From the IMG/VR virus record IMGVR_UViG_3300045118_000070, positions 1 through 40,607 of that record: 40,607 nt of DNA; one strand, written 5' to 3'. A program made the translations under genes and the position numbers. Of this stretch, positions 24,118-32,277 are shown in pieces. Each line of letters opens with the position of its first letter. The first letter of the stretch is position 1. Below the pieces are notes generated by a model, which searched no databases, was not told where the DNA came from, and was given only the letters and a program-made list of their open reading frames with translations. This DNA is from a virus.

Positions 24118-26221
24118 TTTTACCTCCTACTTGTTGACCTTCGTCTCTAATAATAGTTCTAGCGGCATCTTCTACTTTTTGCTGGGCTATGGACTCTGGA
24201 GATAACTGAATACCAGCTTGTGCAGCCATCTGTATCTGACCCTCGGCAGGCATATCCTTGAAGGAGATTGACTCACTCGGGGCTTTTGCTACTTGTGGTT
24301 GACTGAGTTTATCCATCATCCCCGTATCCTTAATAGCTTCTGCCATTCCTAGTTTATTTTCATCTATCCTTTGTTGTTGGTTGGGTAATATTTCACTTCC
24401 TGACAGGTCTTTCATTACCTCAGCCATTGCCAGTTTCATGGCGTCTATCTGTTTAGGTGATAATCCGCCGATTGGTTCTGATATGTCCATCGCTTCCATA
24501 AACTCTTTGAGTGGGCCGAATTGGTATGTTTCCAGTATTTTCTCAATAAATACCTTAACCGCTTCTTGTGGTACATATCCCGCCTGAGCCAATTGGAGTA
24601 GCCAATCCGCCAACTCTTTTGCTGTTTGTTTTTGTCCTTCCTTGGTGTATCCAAGACCAGACTCAACCTGAATATCAATCTGACACGAAGCATCAATTGG
24701 GATAACACTATTAGGTGTTTCTATTTTTAATTTTCTTCTCTCTTTCAGTGCTGACGCACCGATAATGTCAAAATATGTCGGTTCTCCCTTTTCCAAATAC
24801 GTAACTTCTTGTGGTTGTACAAAGTATTCATCGGCGTACTCAAGCATCCTCTTGCTTATACGTTTGATACACTGCTTCAGCCTATCCGAAGCTATAACTA
24901 GGTTTGCGTATTCAGTTTCTTTTAACGACTCAATCGCCTGATATCCCTTAACGCCCGCTGGCAACTTACCGACAGTTGTTAAACTAACTCCCTGTTCTTC
25001 AATAAACGATCCAAGCAAAGAAATGAAGTTAAAGATAAACGATGGTAATGGCGCAATTTGTGCTTGTACTGGAGGATTTTGTGCGTATTCTATTACTTGT
25101 CCACCAGCCTGGTTATTAAACTCAATCTGTTCTCCAGACCGTTTAATCCAAGCCCCAACAGCCATCGTGTTTGTATACCTTTCAACCCTAGAAACTACCA
25201 TGTCTAAAGACTTGTTTTGAGGAATAAACCTCTCGATAAGAGATGTTTGATAAATTGGCCCTGGTTCCAGTCTGAGGTCTACAAATGGATATTCTTTAAG
25301 GGTTATATATCTATCTAGTAGTGAAATGCCTCCAGCCGAGAAGTTCTGGCGAATAACGATGTCTCCATCTTTCTTTCCCTTCAAAATCTTGTCTGCATCC
25401 TCTTGTAATCTAATTCTATCTCGATTGTCTTTATTTAACCTTTCCTTGATAAAAGCTTCCCTTTGGACAACAGTTAATGAGGACTCTGTTCCTGTTTTCA
25501 TTCCGAACCTTGCTCTCTGGTATGCGTCTTTAATATCTGAGGAAGATTGTCTGTTATCAGCCACGACCTTACTTCTCAACTCTTCAGGGAATGTCTCATC
25601 ATTGAGGACATCGTTAAGTAATCTGGTTTGTGTTTCGATGATGAATGGCGAATCATATATCTCGTTCAAGTACCCAAGAACATAGACATCAAACGCATCA
25701 CGAACCGAACTATTTAAGGATTCCTTATCTGCATCCGGCCATATCTTCAAATATGAAACGTTGTGTTTACAGGCAAGAATAATCATGTAAGTTAGCTTCT
25801 CGATTATCTCCTGTTTCTTCCATTCCTCTAACAACCAATGCCCTGTTTTTAGTGCTATATCTTTCGCTAACCGTTTAGCTATCTCATATTCCTCTGGAGT
25901 GTAATTGGCTTTTTCAACCCGTTCGGGATATGCCACTGGAATGTATTTTGCGGAGGTTAATAGGTTGGCAACACCACGAATCTGTTTACTTGCCTTCGGG
26001 ATAGCTCTCATCGGATAGTAGAGATTGGCTCTTTCTGATAGGTCTACTATCTTATTTGTTTGTCTTGATAGATAGCGGAAGTGATATCCATCATCGAAGA
26101 AATTGTTATCATACCAACGCCTTTCAAATCCCCTTCTGGTACTCTTAGCCGCCGTAATCATCTCGTCTACCATGTGGGGCATTTCTGCACTTAATCGCCT
26201 GCTTGTTCCAAAATCACTCAT
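24092..26221 (-). CDS. Portal protein
   Basis: The 709-aa protein has the layout of short-tailed phage portals: an N-terminal helical region with [17 protein letters not shown], a [13 protein letters not shown]-like wing ([19 protein letters not shown]), a stem-crown middle ([19 protein letters not shown]), the long helices [20 protein letters not shown] and a Gln-rich C-terminal region. The dodecameric portal is the DNA entry channel at the capsid vertex. It lies downstream of the terminase genes, as is usual. The C-terminal 100 residues may be a tail that contacts packaged DNA. Confidence 0.8.
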   Translation of the reverse strand: MSDFGTSRRLSAEMPHMVDEMITAAKSTRRGFERRWYDNNFFDDGYHFRYLSRQTNKIVDLSERANLYYPMRAIPKASKQIRGVANLLTSAKYIPVAYPERVEKANYTPEEYEIAKRLAKDIALKTGHWLLEEWKKQEIIEKLTYMIILACKHNVSYLKIWPDADKESLNSSVRDAFDVYVLGYLNEIYDSPFIIETQTRLLNDVLNDETFPEELRSKVVADNRQSSSDIKDAYQRARFGMKTGTESSLTVVQREAFIKERLNKDNRDRIRLQEDADKILKGKKDGDIVIRQNFSAGGISLLDRYITLKEYPFVDLRLEPGPIYQTSLIERFIPQNKSLDMVVSRVERYTNTMAVGAWIKRSGEQIEFNNQAGGQVIEYAQNPPVQAQIAPLPSFIFNFISLLGSFIEEQGVSLTTVGKLPAGVKGYQAIESLKETEYANLVIASDRLKQCIKRISKRMLEYADEYFVQPQEVTYLEKGEPTYFDIIGASALKERRKLKIETPNSVIPIDASCQIDIQVESGLGYTKEGQKQTAKELADWLLQLAQAGYVPQEAVKVFIEKILETYQFGPLKEFMEAMDISEPIGGLSPKQIDAMKLAMAEVMKDLSGSEILPNQQQRIDENKLGMAEAIKDTGMMDKLSQPQVAKAPSESISFKDMPAEGQIQMAAQAGIQLSPESIAQQKVEDAARTIIRDEGQQVGGKNATAKGKI

Positions 26222-26462
26222 AGTTGTTTTCTGCCTTTAATAAAGTTTCATCATCTAACATTTCAGTCGGGATTAAGTCGGGTTGTGTTGGCTCTATTTT
26301 AATCTTCGTATTCTCAGCCACTCTCAGGTCTCGAAGCTCGCTTGAGTTCTTGGCGATTACAGCGTCAACAAGTTGTTTCTTTTCCTTGTTAGATTCACGC
26401 ACATAATAGGCATGATAAACAAGAATTAAAATACAGATAATAGATAGTAATATTTCGCTCAT
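26214..26462 (-). CDS. Membrane-anchored small protein, 82 aa
   Basis: A single N-terminal hydrophobic helix (ILLSIICILILVYHAYYV) is followed by a charged soluble part (RESNKEKKQLVDAVIAKNS). Start and stop overlap the neighbouring genes by a few bases. The topology suggests an inner-membrane protein with cytoplasmic or periplasmic coiled segment; a role in lysis or in head assembly at the membrane cannot be separated. Confidence 0.5.
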   Translation of the reverse strand: MSEILLSIICILILVYHAYYVRESNKEKKQLVDAVIAKNSSELRDLRVAENTKIKIEPTQPDLIPTEMLDDETLLKAENNYE

Positions 26463-26896
26463 TTGATTATGAACCTTGATTTGTAATACTTATCATAAGG
26501 ATTGGGAAGAAGGTAGTTTCCGCCCCAGTAGAATTTAGATTCAGGATGTTTGAAGAAGTTGTAGTCTCGATGAATAATAGTTACTTCGACCGGAACCTCG
26601 TCAACATAATATGTCCATTTCTTCTGTTCTTTGTCCAGCTTTACCCCCTTATATGTTTCGATTGTGGATAACACCATGTCGGTTAGTTCGCTTGCCTTAA
26701 CACCAACCTCGACCTTATCACCTCGGAGTAAAAACCCTTCTTTGATTCCCATACCAGAATCCCCCATCACATAGAATGGGGTTAAACATCTTTCCATTAG
26801 GTCTTCAAAGTCGAATAAGGCTTTGTTAAGCTCATCGACACTAAATTCCTTGGTATTCGTTATCGTCTCTTTGGAGACTTCTGACTGCTCTTGCAT
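26459..26896 (-). CDS. Hypothetical protein between terminase and portal, 145 aa
   Basis: The alpha/beta protein has FYVMGDSGMGIKEGFLLRGD and VPVEVTIIHRDYNFFKHPES, a spacing faintly like minimal nucleotidyltransferases, but no clear GS-DxD pair is visible. It overlaps the terminase end by 56 bases, and its stop overlaps the next ATG. Left as unknown. Confidence 0.5.
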   Translation of the reverse strand: MQEQSEVSKETITNTKEFSVDELNKALFDFEDLMERCLTPFYVMGDSGMGIKEGFLLRGDKVEVGVKASELTDMVLSTIETYKGVKLDKEQKKWTYYVDEVPVEVTIIHRDYNFFKHPESKFYWGGNYLLPNPYDKYYKSRFIIK

Positions 26897-28160
26897 ATTC
26901 TTGTCTTACTGGACTAGGTTGCAAAACACTAGCTTTATAAACTGGTTGCAACGAGGATACGGCGAGGGCGTGTGCCGTCACAATATCGTCGTTATAACCA
27001 TCTGGAGCCGAGTATCTTAACTTGCCTCCCGGTAACATTTCATAAGCAAAATTATCAAACTCGAATGCTGTTTCGTCTATTGGAAGCATCTCAATCTTTT
27101 TCTGTTCAATCCAAATACTTAACTTTTCCACAATGTCTTTTTTAGACTCTTGGGTGAACTTGAATGGCTCAACAGCCACTCCCGATCTTAGTAAATCATC
27201 GGCAACTGGGTCACCGACTCCGGTTGCATCAATAATCACCAAGGCGTGATTATAATGTTCAGCAATTGCCCTAATCTTTTGCTTTTGATATGGCCACTCA
27301 ATTGTGTTAAATCTCGACTGATATACCTGCTTATTTGTTTGTCTATCATATACGGCCATGACTGTATAATCACGGACTTTAGCCAGATCACATCCAATAA
27401 CGTAATGATGACCGTCTTGTGGTTCCTCTGGTGTTGCAGTCATTATCTCTCGCACTCCCCTAAAAACGCTTGCTTCGCCTTCAAGAAACTCGCATTCTAG
27501 TTCTTGATTATAAAGTGCCTGATTCAGGGAGCGTCTTAATGCCTGTAATTCGTGTTCTGCAATAACTTTTGATGTAGAAGCCTTGAGAAGATAACTACTC
27601 CATTCAGGATCACCACTTAGCGATCGCTGATGTAAATTCCACAAATTAGATTTACCTTTGGGCGTTCCTAGAAACCACGCCCATCCTCCATTAGCACGGA
27701 TAATCGGTTCTGTAATTCCCCACGCTTCTGGTTTCATATCATCAAACTCATCAAACCCGATTCCATAAGGACCTGCACCTCTTAAACTCTCAGGGTCGTC
27801 TGCTCCTTTGAGAATGAGAATTGATCCGCTTTTAAGATATAGCGTCATTTCCACCTCATTCTGCCTATCGATCATTTCCCTTGGAAACGCCCTAAACAGC
27901 ATTGATGGGTCTTTCCATATAGCTTCCTTAGCTTGTGCCTTGGTCGGAAATACTATCCAATATACTTTGTTTTTAATGTACGGATTATGGCACTCTATTG
28001 CCATCTTCTCCAATAATGTCGATGTCTTTCTCGCTCGTCTGTGCCATATCAGAACCCTGAATCGGCTCTGATCCTTGAGAGTTTGTTCCTGATGGGAGAA
28101 CATCCCCTCCAACCTTGGTAACGTAATCTCTGATAAGGTTGATTGTGAATTGTTGTCCAT
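26841..28160 (-). CDS. terL: Terminase large subunit (ATPase/nuclease)
   Basis: The 439-aa protein has the terminase plan: LPRLEG..HQ, a Walker A-like RVLIWHRRARKTS (residues 35-47), a coupling-motif region WIVFPTKAQAKEAIW, Walker B IGFDEFDD (around residue 133), then the C-terminal RNase H-like nuclease with YVIGCDLAKVRD, LVIIDATGVGD and the late acidic NDDIVTAHALA. It cuts and pumps DNA into the procapsid. The P-loop Gly before Lys-Thr is Arg here. The N-terminus overlaps the small subunit gene by 176 bases in another frame. A start at 28103 is the alternative. Confidence 0.85.
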   Translation of the reverse strand: MDNNSQSTLSEITLPRLEGMFSHQEQTLKDQSRFRVLIWHRRARKTSTLLEKMAIECHNPYIKNKVYWIVFPTKAQAKEAIWKDPSMLFRAFPREMIDRQNEVEMTLYLKSGSILILKGADDPESLRGAGPYGIGFDEFDDMKPEAWGITEPIIRANGGWAWFLGTPKGKSNLWNLHQRSLSGDPEWSSYLLKASTSKVIAEHELQALRRSLNQALYNQELECEFLEGEASVFRGVREIMTATPEEPQDGHHYVIGCDLAKVRDYTVMAVYDRQTNKQVYQSRFNTIEWPYQKQKIRAIAEHYNHALVIIDATGVGDPVADDLLRSGVAVEPFKFTQESKKDIVEKLSIWIEQKKIEMLPIDETAFEFDNFAYEMLPGGKLRYSAPDGYNDDIVTAHALAVSSLQPVYKASVLQPSPVRQEYARAVRSLQRDDNEYQGI

Positions 28161-28377
28161 CTGCTCCAGTTATTTCAGTTGATTTTAAATCTGGTACTAA
28201 TTTAGCCAAGATTGTCTTGGCCGCCCCAACTCTAACCGCCGGATTTCCATTTGTACAAGCTTTAACAAGAGTTTCCACAGCCAGTTCGGCGTGTGGCGAG
28301 AACATAGCATAAAGTTGCTGACGGGATTTAATACCCCCCGTTTTCTTTTCTTCGCTGTTAATTTCTTTATCATTCAT
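27985..28377 (-). CDS. terS: Terminase small subunit (putative)
   Basis: The 130-aa protein has a helical core (SPHAELAVETLVKACTNG, NPAVRVGAAKTILAKLVPDL) followed by STEITGADGQQ, a phrase typical of small terminase proteins, and a low-complexity tail that is encoded over the large subunit's N-terminus. TerS recognises packaging DNA and regulates TerL. It is the first gene after the promoter-leader-terminator module at 28.4 kb. Confidence 0.65.
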   Translation of the reverse strand: MNDKEINSEEKKTGGIKSRQQLYAMFSPHAELAVETLVKACTNGNPAVRVGAAKTILAKLVPDLKSTEITGADGQQFTINLIRDYVTKVGGDVLPSGTNSQGSEPIQGSDMAQTSEKDIDIIGEDGNRVP

Positions 28378-28383
28378 TGTATT

Positions 28384-28409
28384 AAAAAAGACACGTATTT
28401 CAGTGCCTT
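28384..28409 (-). terminator. Leader terminator of the packaging operon
   Basis: AAGGCAC pairs with GTGTCTT (one G-U) around an 8-nt loop, followed by T on the minus strand. It lies 7 bases before the TerS ATG, so TerS expression requires read-through. Confidence 0.8.
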
Positions 28410-28422
28410 CTTTTACACGATG

Positions 28423-28439
28423 GTCGCTATATTATCGAC
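28423..28439 (-). promoter_or_regulatory. Conserved leader hairpin, late module copy 1
   Basis: GTCG pairs with CGAC around the 9-nt loop ATAATATAG, followed by the spacer CATCGTGTAAAAGAAGG and the terminator. The stem sequence differs from the other copies; loop size, spacer end and layout agree. Confidence 0.6.
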
Positions 28440-28445
28440 AACTAT

Positions 28446-28474
28446 ATCTTAACCTTATTCTTCTACTTTGTCAA
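28446..28474 (-). promoter_or_regulatory. Promoter of the packaging operon
   Basis: The minus strand reads TTGACA, 17 bases, TAAGAT. The -35 box lies inside the 3' end of the 55-aa gene. The start is predicted near 28439. Confidence 0.8.
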
Positions 28475-28622
28475 AAGTTACCCTAACAAATGTTTCTCCA
28501 GATAACTTAGCTAATTCATTGACATCTTCCGGATCAGTTGTTTCTAAGACGACTCTTGCAGATTTATCCCCACTAACTAGAGTCTTTATATTCAAGTCCT
28601 TGAGAATCATTTCTATTTTCAT
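28455..28622 (-). CDS. Small acidic protein, 55 aa
   Basis: The product begins MKIEMILKDLNIKTLVSGDK, continues SARVVLETTDPEDVNELAKL and ends VRVTFDKVEE: a compact beta-alpha-beta pattern. The TTxSGDKSARVVLET phrase is reminiscent of small proteins in other phages, but I cannot name it. It is the last gene of the leftward sugar operon region before the packaging promoter. Confidence 0.6.
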   Translation of the reverse strand: MKIEMILKDLNIKTLVSGDKSARVVLETTDPEDVNELAKLSGETFVRVTFDKVEE

Positions 28623-28639
28623 ATTCTTTCGGGTTTTAT

Positions 28640-28721
28640 TCGTTTAGCACTCCCCTACCCCGTTTTAAGCCCTATTCTAGGCACGAAATATGGGGGTCTA
28701 TCGGTGGGGGAGAGTGGGGGA
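28640..28721 (-). promoter_or_regulatory. G-tract-rich gap with imperfect hairpin
   Basis: The plus strand has three G5 tracts (near 28690, 28705 and 28716) and two C4 tracts (28650-28660). On the minus strand CACTCTCCCC can pair imperfectly with GGGGAGTG across about 60 bases. A hairpin in the 55-aa gene leader or a G-quadruplex on the plus strand is possible. Confidence 0.35.
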
Positions 28722-28958
28722 CTACTCGCCAAACACCTCCACAAATAGGACATTTTTCGTGTTTACTAATATGGTTCTGCCGTCCATTGTATCGAAATGG
28801 GTAAACTCTCCCTGTTCAATCGTTTCGGTTTTGATGTTCCTAAATGTCTTCTTATATCCACCCTTCATCGTAATAATTTGAGTAACGGTTTTGCCTTTCT
28901 TTTCTACACTGGATTTGAGATTAACGGGTGAGATTAATGTAAGTTGCTTGTCTTTCAT
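28722..28958 (-). CDS. Hypothetical protein, 78 aa
   Basis: A small beta-rich protein (TVTQIITMKGGYKKTFRNIK, DTMDGRTILVNTKNVLFVEV) with no known motif; the final strand pattern resembles small host-interaction or regulatory beta proteins. It overlaps the transketolase C-part by 38 bases. It may be unrelated to sugar metabolism. Confidence 0.5.
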   Translation of the reverse strand: MKDKQLTLISPVNLKSSVEKKGKTVTQIITMKGGYKKTFRNIKTETIEQGEFTHFDTMDGRTILVNTKNVLFVEVFGE

Positions 28959-29439
28959 TTATTGTTTTATTTAATAATTCCTTAATTTCATCTTTGCTTT
29001 GAGGCCATGTTGAGAAGATACTGGGAAATAAATCCATTACTTGCTTATCTTCTGTAGACCAATGAGAAAACCCATCATGTTCGTAATCAAAATCCCGACC
29101 ACCGCCAACCAAAATAACAGGGATTCTTTCGTGGTCTATGTAGTTTCTTATTGTTTCAAATGGCCGATATAGAAGAAACGGGGTAATTGAATAGACAATC
29201 GGTATCTTACCGCTTAATGCTAACCCGACAGCCATTCCCATCATATTTTGTTCTCCAGCCCCACAGTTTATAAATCTATCTGGGAAATCCCGTTTAATCT
29301 TATCCAACATACCCCAACCAAGATCACCAGTTAAGAGATAAATATCTTTATTATTTCTCATTTCTTCGTGAAGATAAAAAGCAAAATAACCCCTCATGCT
29401 TTCATACCTTTCGGACTCAGATAATGCTTTTATATTCAT
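28921..29439 (-). CDS. Transketolase, pyrimidine-binding subunit (truncated)
   Basis: This 172-aa protein matches the second transketolase domain: IYLLTGDLGWG, FPDRFINCGAGEQNMMGMA (the Glu that activates thiamine diphosphate), PIVYSITPFLLYRPFE and DGFSHWSTED. The third, C-terminal domain of normal transketolases is missing, leaving only the pyrimidine domain. It overlaps the N-part gene by 23 bases and must pair with it to form an active site. The expected reaction is two-carbon transfer producing sedoheptulose-7-phosphate, the entry point of heptose synthesis. Confidence 0.8.
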   Translation of the reverse strand: MNIKALSESERYESMRGYFAFYLHEEMRNNKDIYLLTGDLGWGMLDKIKRDFPDRFINCGAGEQNMMGMAVGLALSGKIPIVYSITPFLLYRPFETIRNYIDHERIPVILVGGGRDFDYEHDGFSHWSTEDKQVMDLFPSIFSTWPQSKDEIKELLNKTINERQATYINLTR

Positions 29440-30016
29440 CCTCTTTCATAACTTTGTAATGTGGCGCTAATCCCTTAGCAAAAGGCAAATCTGTATCAAC
29501 CCTGACAAACATATCGATTGGATAAAATGCGTTCAATCTTTTTTCTAACCAAGAAAGATCAACGTCGTCATAAGCTGAGTAACCATTGGCAATTACATAG
29601 ACATGAAGATTTTGAAGTTTTAATTTAGTCGCCATCGTCAACGCTTCCCAAACACTTCCCTCGGCACATTCTCCATCGCTAATTGTACAAAAGATATTGC
29701 GGGTACGATCAGCCAAAGCCATTCCGACAGCGATTGGCAACCCTTGCCCCAAACTGCCAGTCGAGACATCACATCCAGATTCTCTATCACAGTGGATACC
29801 AGATTTTATGCACTCTTCTGCGTCTATTTTTTCGTATTTCTCTCTAACAACTAAATGTGCCAAATGAGCATGGCCATTACTGATAACAACTTTATCATCC
29901 TTATGTTTAACCGAATATATTTTATCGAGGATATTAACCAGCCCCAAACAACTGCCAATGTGAGAAAGTTTGTTCTTATAACTTATATCAATAATTCTTT
30001 TTTCGAGTGTATTCAT
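29417..30016 (-). CDS. Transketolase, diphosphate-binding subunit
   Basis: The 199-aa product matches the first transketolase domain: KLSHIGSCLGLVNIL, VISNGHAHLAHL, CDVSTGSLGQGLPIAVGMAL and TISDGECAEGSVWEALTMA, ending the metal motif at ANGYSAYDD. The usual GDGE reads SDGE. It is shorter than typical split subunits (about 270 aa). Sugar biosynthesis clusters often carry such split transketolases. Together with the next gene it could supply sedoheptulose-7-phosphate or a related ketose. Confidence 0.8.
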   Translation of the reverse strand: MNTLEKRIIDISYKNKLSHIGSCLGLVNILDKIYSVKHKDDKVVISNGHAHLAHLVVREKYEKIDAEECIKSGIHCDRESGCDVSTGSLGQGLPIAVGMALADRTRNIFCTISDGECAEGSVWEALTMATKLKLQNLHVYVIANGYSAYDDVDLSWLEKRLNAFYPIDMFVRVDTDLPFAKGLAPHYKVMKEDEYKSII

Positions 30017-30734
30017 TTACCATTTCGCTAATTGAGAGATATAAGGGTCTTTGTGAAAACTCGAGAGTCGGTTTTACTATCCATTTCTCTGTATCATATT
30101 TTCTCATATTTTCTACCCTTTTGATATTGGCCTCTTTACCTGTTATCGACTCAACCATATTTTTGACGTCCTCATTTGAATATGAAATACCCGAACTAAT
30201 TTGAAATGTCTGATTGCGGTATTTGTTTATGTTTTCTGTTAGATACATAACGCCCTTAACAAAATCTTCAACGTCAATATAATCATGTGTTGGTTCTCCC
30301 ACAAATGGCATTTCAACTCCATCAAGACATGATTTAATCAGTTTAGGAATTAAGTGTTGTTCTTGTTCTCCAACTCCGGTGACACTTGATGGCCTAACTA
30401 TAATCCAAGGCATTTCCAAAAACGTTAATGTTTCCTCCATTATTTTTTTGGCTGTTGAATATGGGGTTTGTGTTGGTAGCAACACAGAGGATGTGGAAAT
30501 ATAAGTGAAAGATTTGTTGGAGTAAGGTAATAACCTTAATGGCTCAGATACATTTGCCTTATATGTTTCTGACAAGTCAGTCTGACTGTAATAATTGCCA
30601 TAACTGGCACAATAAACAATATGATCTGCTTTCGGTACTTCCTGCCAATCCCTAGGCAGATAAAGAGCCTGAGAAAGAGATTTCAGCTTGTTGGATATAA
30701 AGCCTCCCCCTCTCAAAAGGTACGTTTGCTTCAT
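29988..30734 (-). CDS. NAD-dependent epimerase/dehydratase (extended SDR)
   Basis: I choose the ATG at 30734 (MKQTYLLRGGGFISNKL); longer starts add unconserved residues. GGGFIS replaces the usual GxxGFIG nucleotide loop. Catalytic Ser lies in YISTSSVLL and the YxxxK pair in YSTAKK. IVRPSSVTG and HDYIDVEDFVKGV are typical of sugar-nucleotide epimerases. In the operon it would act last, on the nucleotide-activated sugar, for example as a heptose epimerase, dehydratase or reductase. Its gene overlaps the zinc-ribbon gene by 83 bases. Confidence 0.75.
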   Translation of the reverse strand: MKQTYLLRGGGFISNKLKSLSQALYLPRDWQEVPKADHIVYCASYGNYYSQTDLSETYKANVSEPLRLLPYSNKSFTYISTSSVLLPTQTPYSTAKKIMEETLTFLEMPWIIVRPSSVTGVGEQEQHLIPKLIKSCLDGVEMPFVGEPTHDYIDVEDFVKGVMYLTENINKYRNQTFQISSGISYSNEDVKNMVESITGKEANIKRVENMRKYDTEKWIVKPTLEFSQRPLYLSISEMVNEYTRKKNY

Positions 30735-30927
30735 TTTTAACATAGGCGGTTCCGCCACAACCACCACAAATAATAGCGATATTTGGACTTTTAATTACTG
30801 TAAATCCTTGATGAAAGCGTTGCACTAAAAAATCACCTGCCGTTCCCAGTTCTCCTAAAATAGACCGGATTCCCTTAGATTCGCAGGTGGGACAAATAAT
30901 TAAATTCTTTTTCTTAGTGTTTAACAT
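30652..30927 (-). CDS. Zinc-ribbon protein, about 91 aa
   Basis: Two Cys pairs, LIICPTCESKG and AIICGGCGGTAY, lie about 40 residues apart and would bind one zinc. The ATG at 30927 is preferred over a GTG six bases upstream; the gene overlaps both the guanylyltransferase end and the SDR start. The last 25 residues are encoded on top of the SDR's N-terminus. The role is unknown: a regulator or an accessory subunit of the sugar pathway. Confidence 0.55.
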   Translation of the reverse strand: MLNTKKKNLIICPTCESKGIRSILGELGTAGDFLVQRFHQGFTVIKSPNIAIICGGCGGTAYVKNEANVPFERGRLYIQQAEISFSGSLSA

Positions 30928-31369
30928 ATTCACGAGCCTCTTCTAATCCTTTTTGTGTGCCGACATCAATAAATTCATTGTCTAACAACCTTTCCGCACT
31001 TCCATCTTTTCTATAAACTGTAATTCCACAATGTTTAACTCCTGTTTCTTTCTTGGTAATCAGAGTGTCCCCATTAACCACCATTATTTCTTCACTCGGG
31101 AACCAACCTCTTAATAAATTAACTGTATGATATTCTCCCATAGGTATCGGTTCATAAAGATACAAAAACCGCTGACCAAAATACTCCATTACTTTACTTG
31201 GCCAAGAGTGCAGGTTTATCACTATACGCTGTATACCTTGTTTCTCTAAATAATTAGCAATATATTCAAGTATGGGTTTTCCCCCAACATCCACCATACA
31301 CTTAGGCATTTCCACCAGTTCGTTAGCAAGGCGCGTTCCTCTACCAGCACAAAGGATTAATCCTAACAT
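30914..31369 (-). CDS. hddC: Sugar nucleotidyltransferase, HddC-like
   Basis: The ATG at 31369 (MLGLILCAGRGTRL, 151 aa) overlaps the kinase stop by 7 bases. The signature GxGTRL and later PKCMVDVGGKPILEY are the NTP-binding motifs of NTP_transferase proteins, and VNGDTLITKKE is the metal Asp region. D-glycero-alpha-D-manno-heptose 1-phosphate guanylyltransferases have this plan but are about 230 aa; this one is compact and lacks part of the sugar domain. By context it would make the GDP-heptose donor. Another nucleotide or sugar is possible. Confidence 0.7.
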   Translation of the reverse strand: MLGLILCAGRGTRLANELVEMPKCMVDVGGKPILEYIANYLEKQGIQRIVINLHSWPSKVMEYFGQRFLYLYEPIPMGEYHTVNLLRGWFPSEEIMVVNGDTLITKKETGVKHCGITVYRKDGSAERLLDNEFIDVGTQKGLEEAREYVKH

Positions 31370-32277
31370 TGCCTTACATCTAAACCTTGCCAATCGATAG
31401 AATAATCAACCCATTTGATGCCTATTTTATTTTTGAACTGTTTTTGTTTTGAGATAGGAACAACAAAGATACAATATCCACCACCGCCAGCACCAAGGAG
31501 TTTACCACCATAGGCACCAAGCCTTTTTGCTTTAATAAACAATTTATCTATCTTCTCGTTACTGACTCCGGAATTTGACTTTTTCTTCAATTGCCATGTT
31601 TTGTCTATCAATTGTCCAAGACGTTTTATTTTACCATTATACATAGCATCACATCCCTGTGGCACTAATTCTTTCATTTTGTCCAGGATTTTTATTTGTT
31701 GTAGACTTGGCTCTTTAAACCCGTCTTGAATATTCTTTGATTTTCTGTTTTCTCCAGTGTGAAACAAAAGAATAGAATCTGCTACCCGTTCAACTAATTC
31801 CCGATAAAGTGGAATAACTTTAACTTCGCCATTAAAATACATTATGTTCACACCGCCATAAGCGGCCGCATATTGATCCTGTTTTCCCCCAAACATACCT
31901 AATTCGTTTACCTCTATATTCCACGCACTTTCGGCAATATTGGTTCGGTTTAACTTACGGCCAGCAAGACTCCACAATGCCCCCACAATGGCAACGGCGG
32001 TACTTGCCGAGCTACCAATACCTCCAGTTATTTCTCCATCAAACTTTTGAATAAATGACGCTGGAGTATAGCCAATGTTTTTCCAAAATGCCTCGTAAAA
32101 TGATTGTTTACCACCAGTGGGATATTTATGCGTTTGATACTCATCTGTTTTTATTGTTATCTCTTGACGTAAGTTTATCGCCATACTTAATATTGCTCCA
32201 CCATTTTTATATGTTGGAATATCCGTTCCCCCACCAAATAGTGAGATTCGACAAGGGGCCGATGCTCTAATTTTCAT
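31363..32277 (-). CDS. hddA: GHMP sugar kinase, HddA-like
   Basis: The 304-aa GHMP kinase has APCRISLFGGGTDIPTY (substrate motif 1), GGIGSSASTAVAI (ATP motif 2) and GAYGGKLLGAGGGG (motif 3). The RISFxGGGTD N-terminus and total length fit D-glycero-D-manno-heptose 7-phosphate kinases. The reaction would give heptose 1,7-bisphosphate. Overlaps with the HAD gene (ATGA) and the nucleotidyltransferase show a coupled pathway operon. Fucokinase-like activity is the alternative, less supported by neighbours. Confidence 0.85.
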   Translation of the reverse strand: MKIRASAPCRISLFGGGTDIPTYKNGGAILSMAINLRQEITIKTDEYQTHKYPTGGKQSFYEAFWKNIGYTPASFIQKFDGEITGGIGSSASTAVAIVGALWSLAGRKLNRTNIAESAWNIEVNELGMFGGKQDQYAAAYGGVNIMYFNGEVKVIPLYRELVERVADSILLFHTGENRKSKNIQDGFKEPSLQQIKILDKMKELVPQGCDAMYNGKIKRLGQLIDKTWQLKKKSNSGVSNEKIDKLFIKAKRLGAYGGKLLGAGGGGYCIFVVPISKQKQFKNKIGIKWVDYSIDWQGLDVRQC

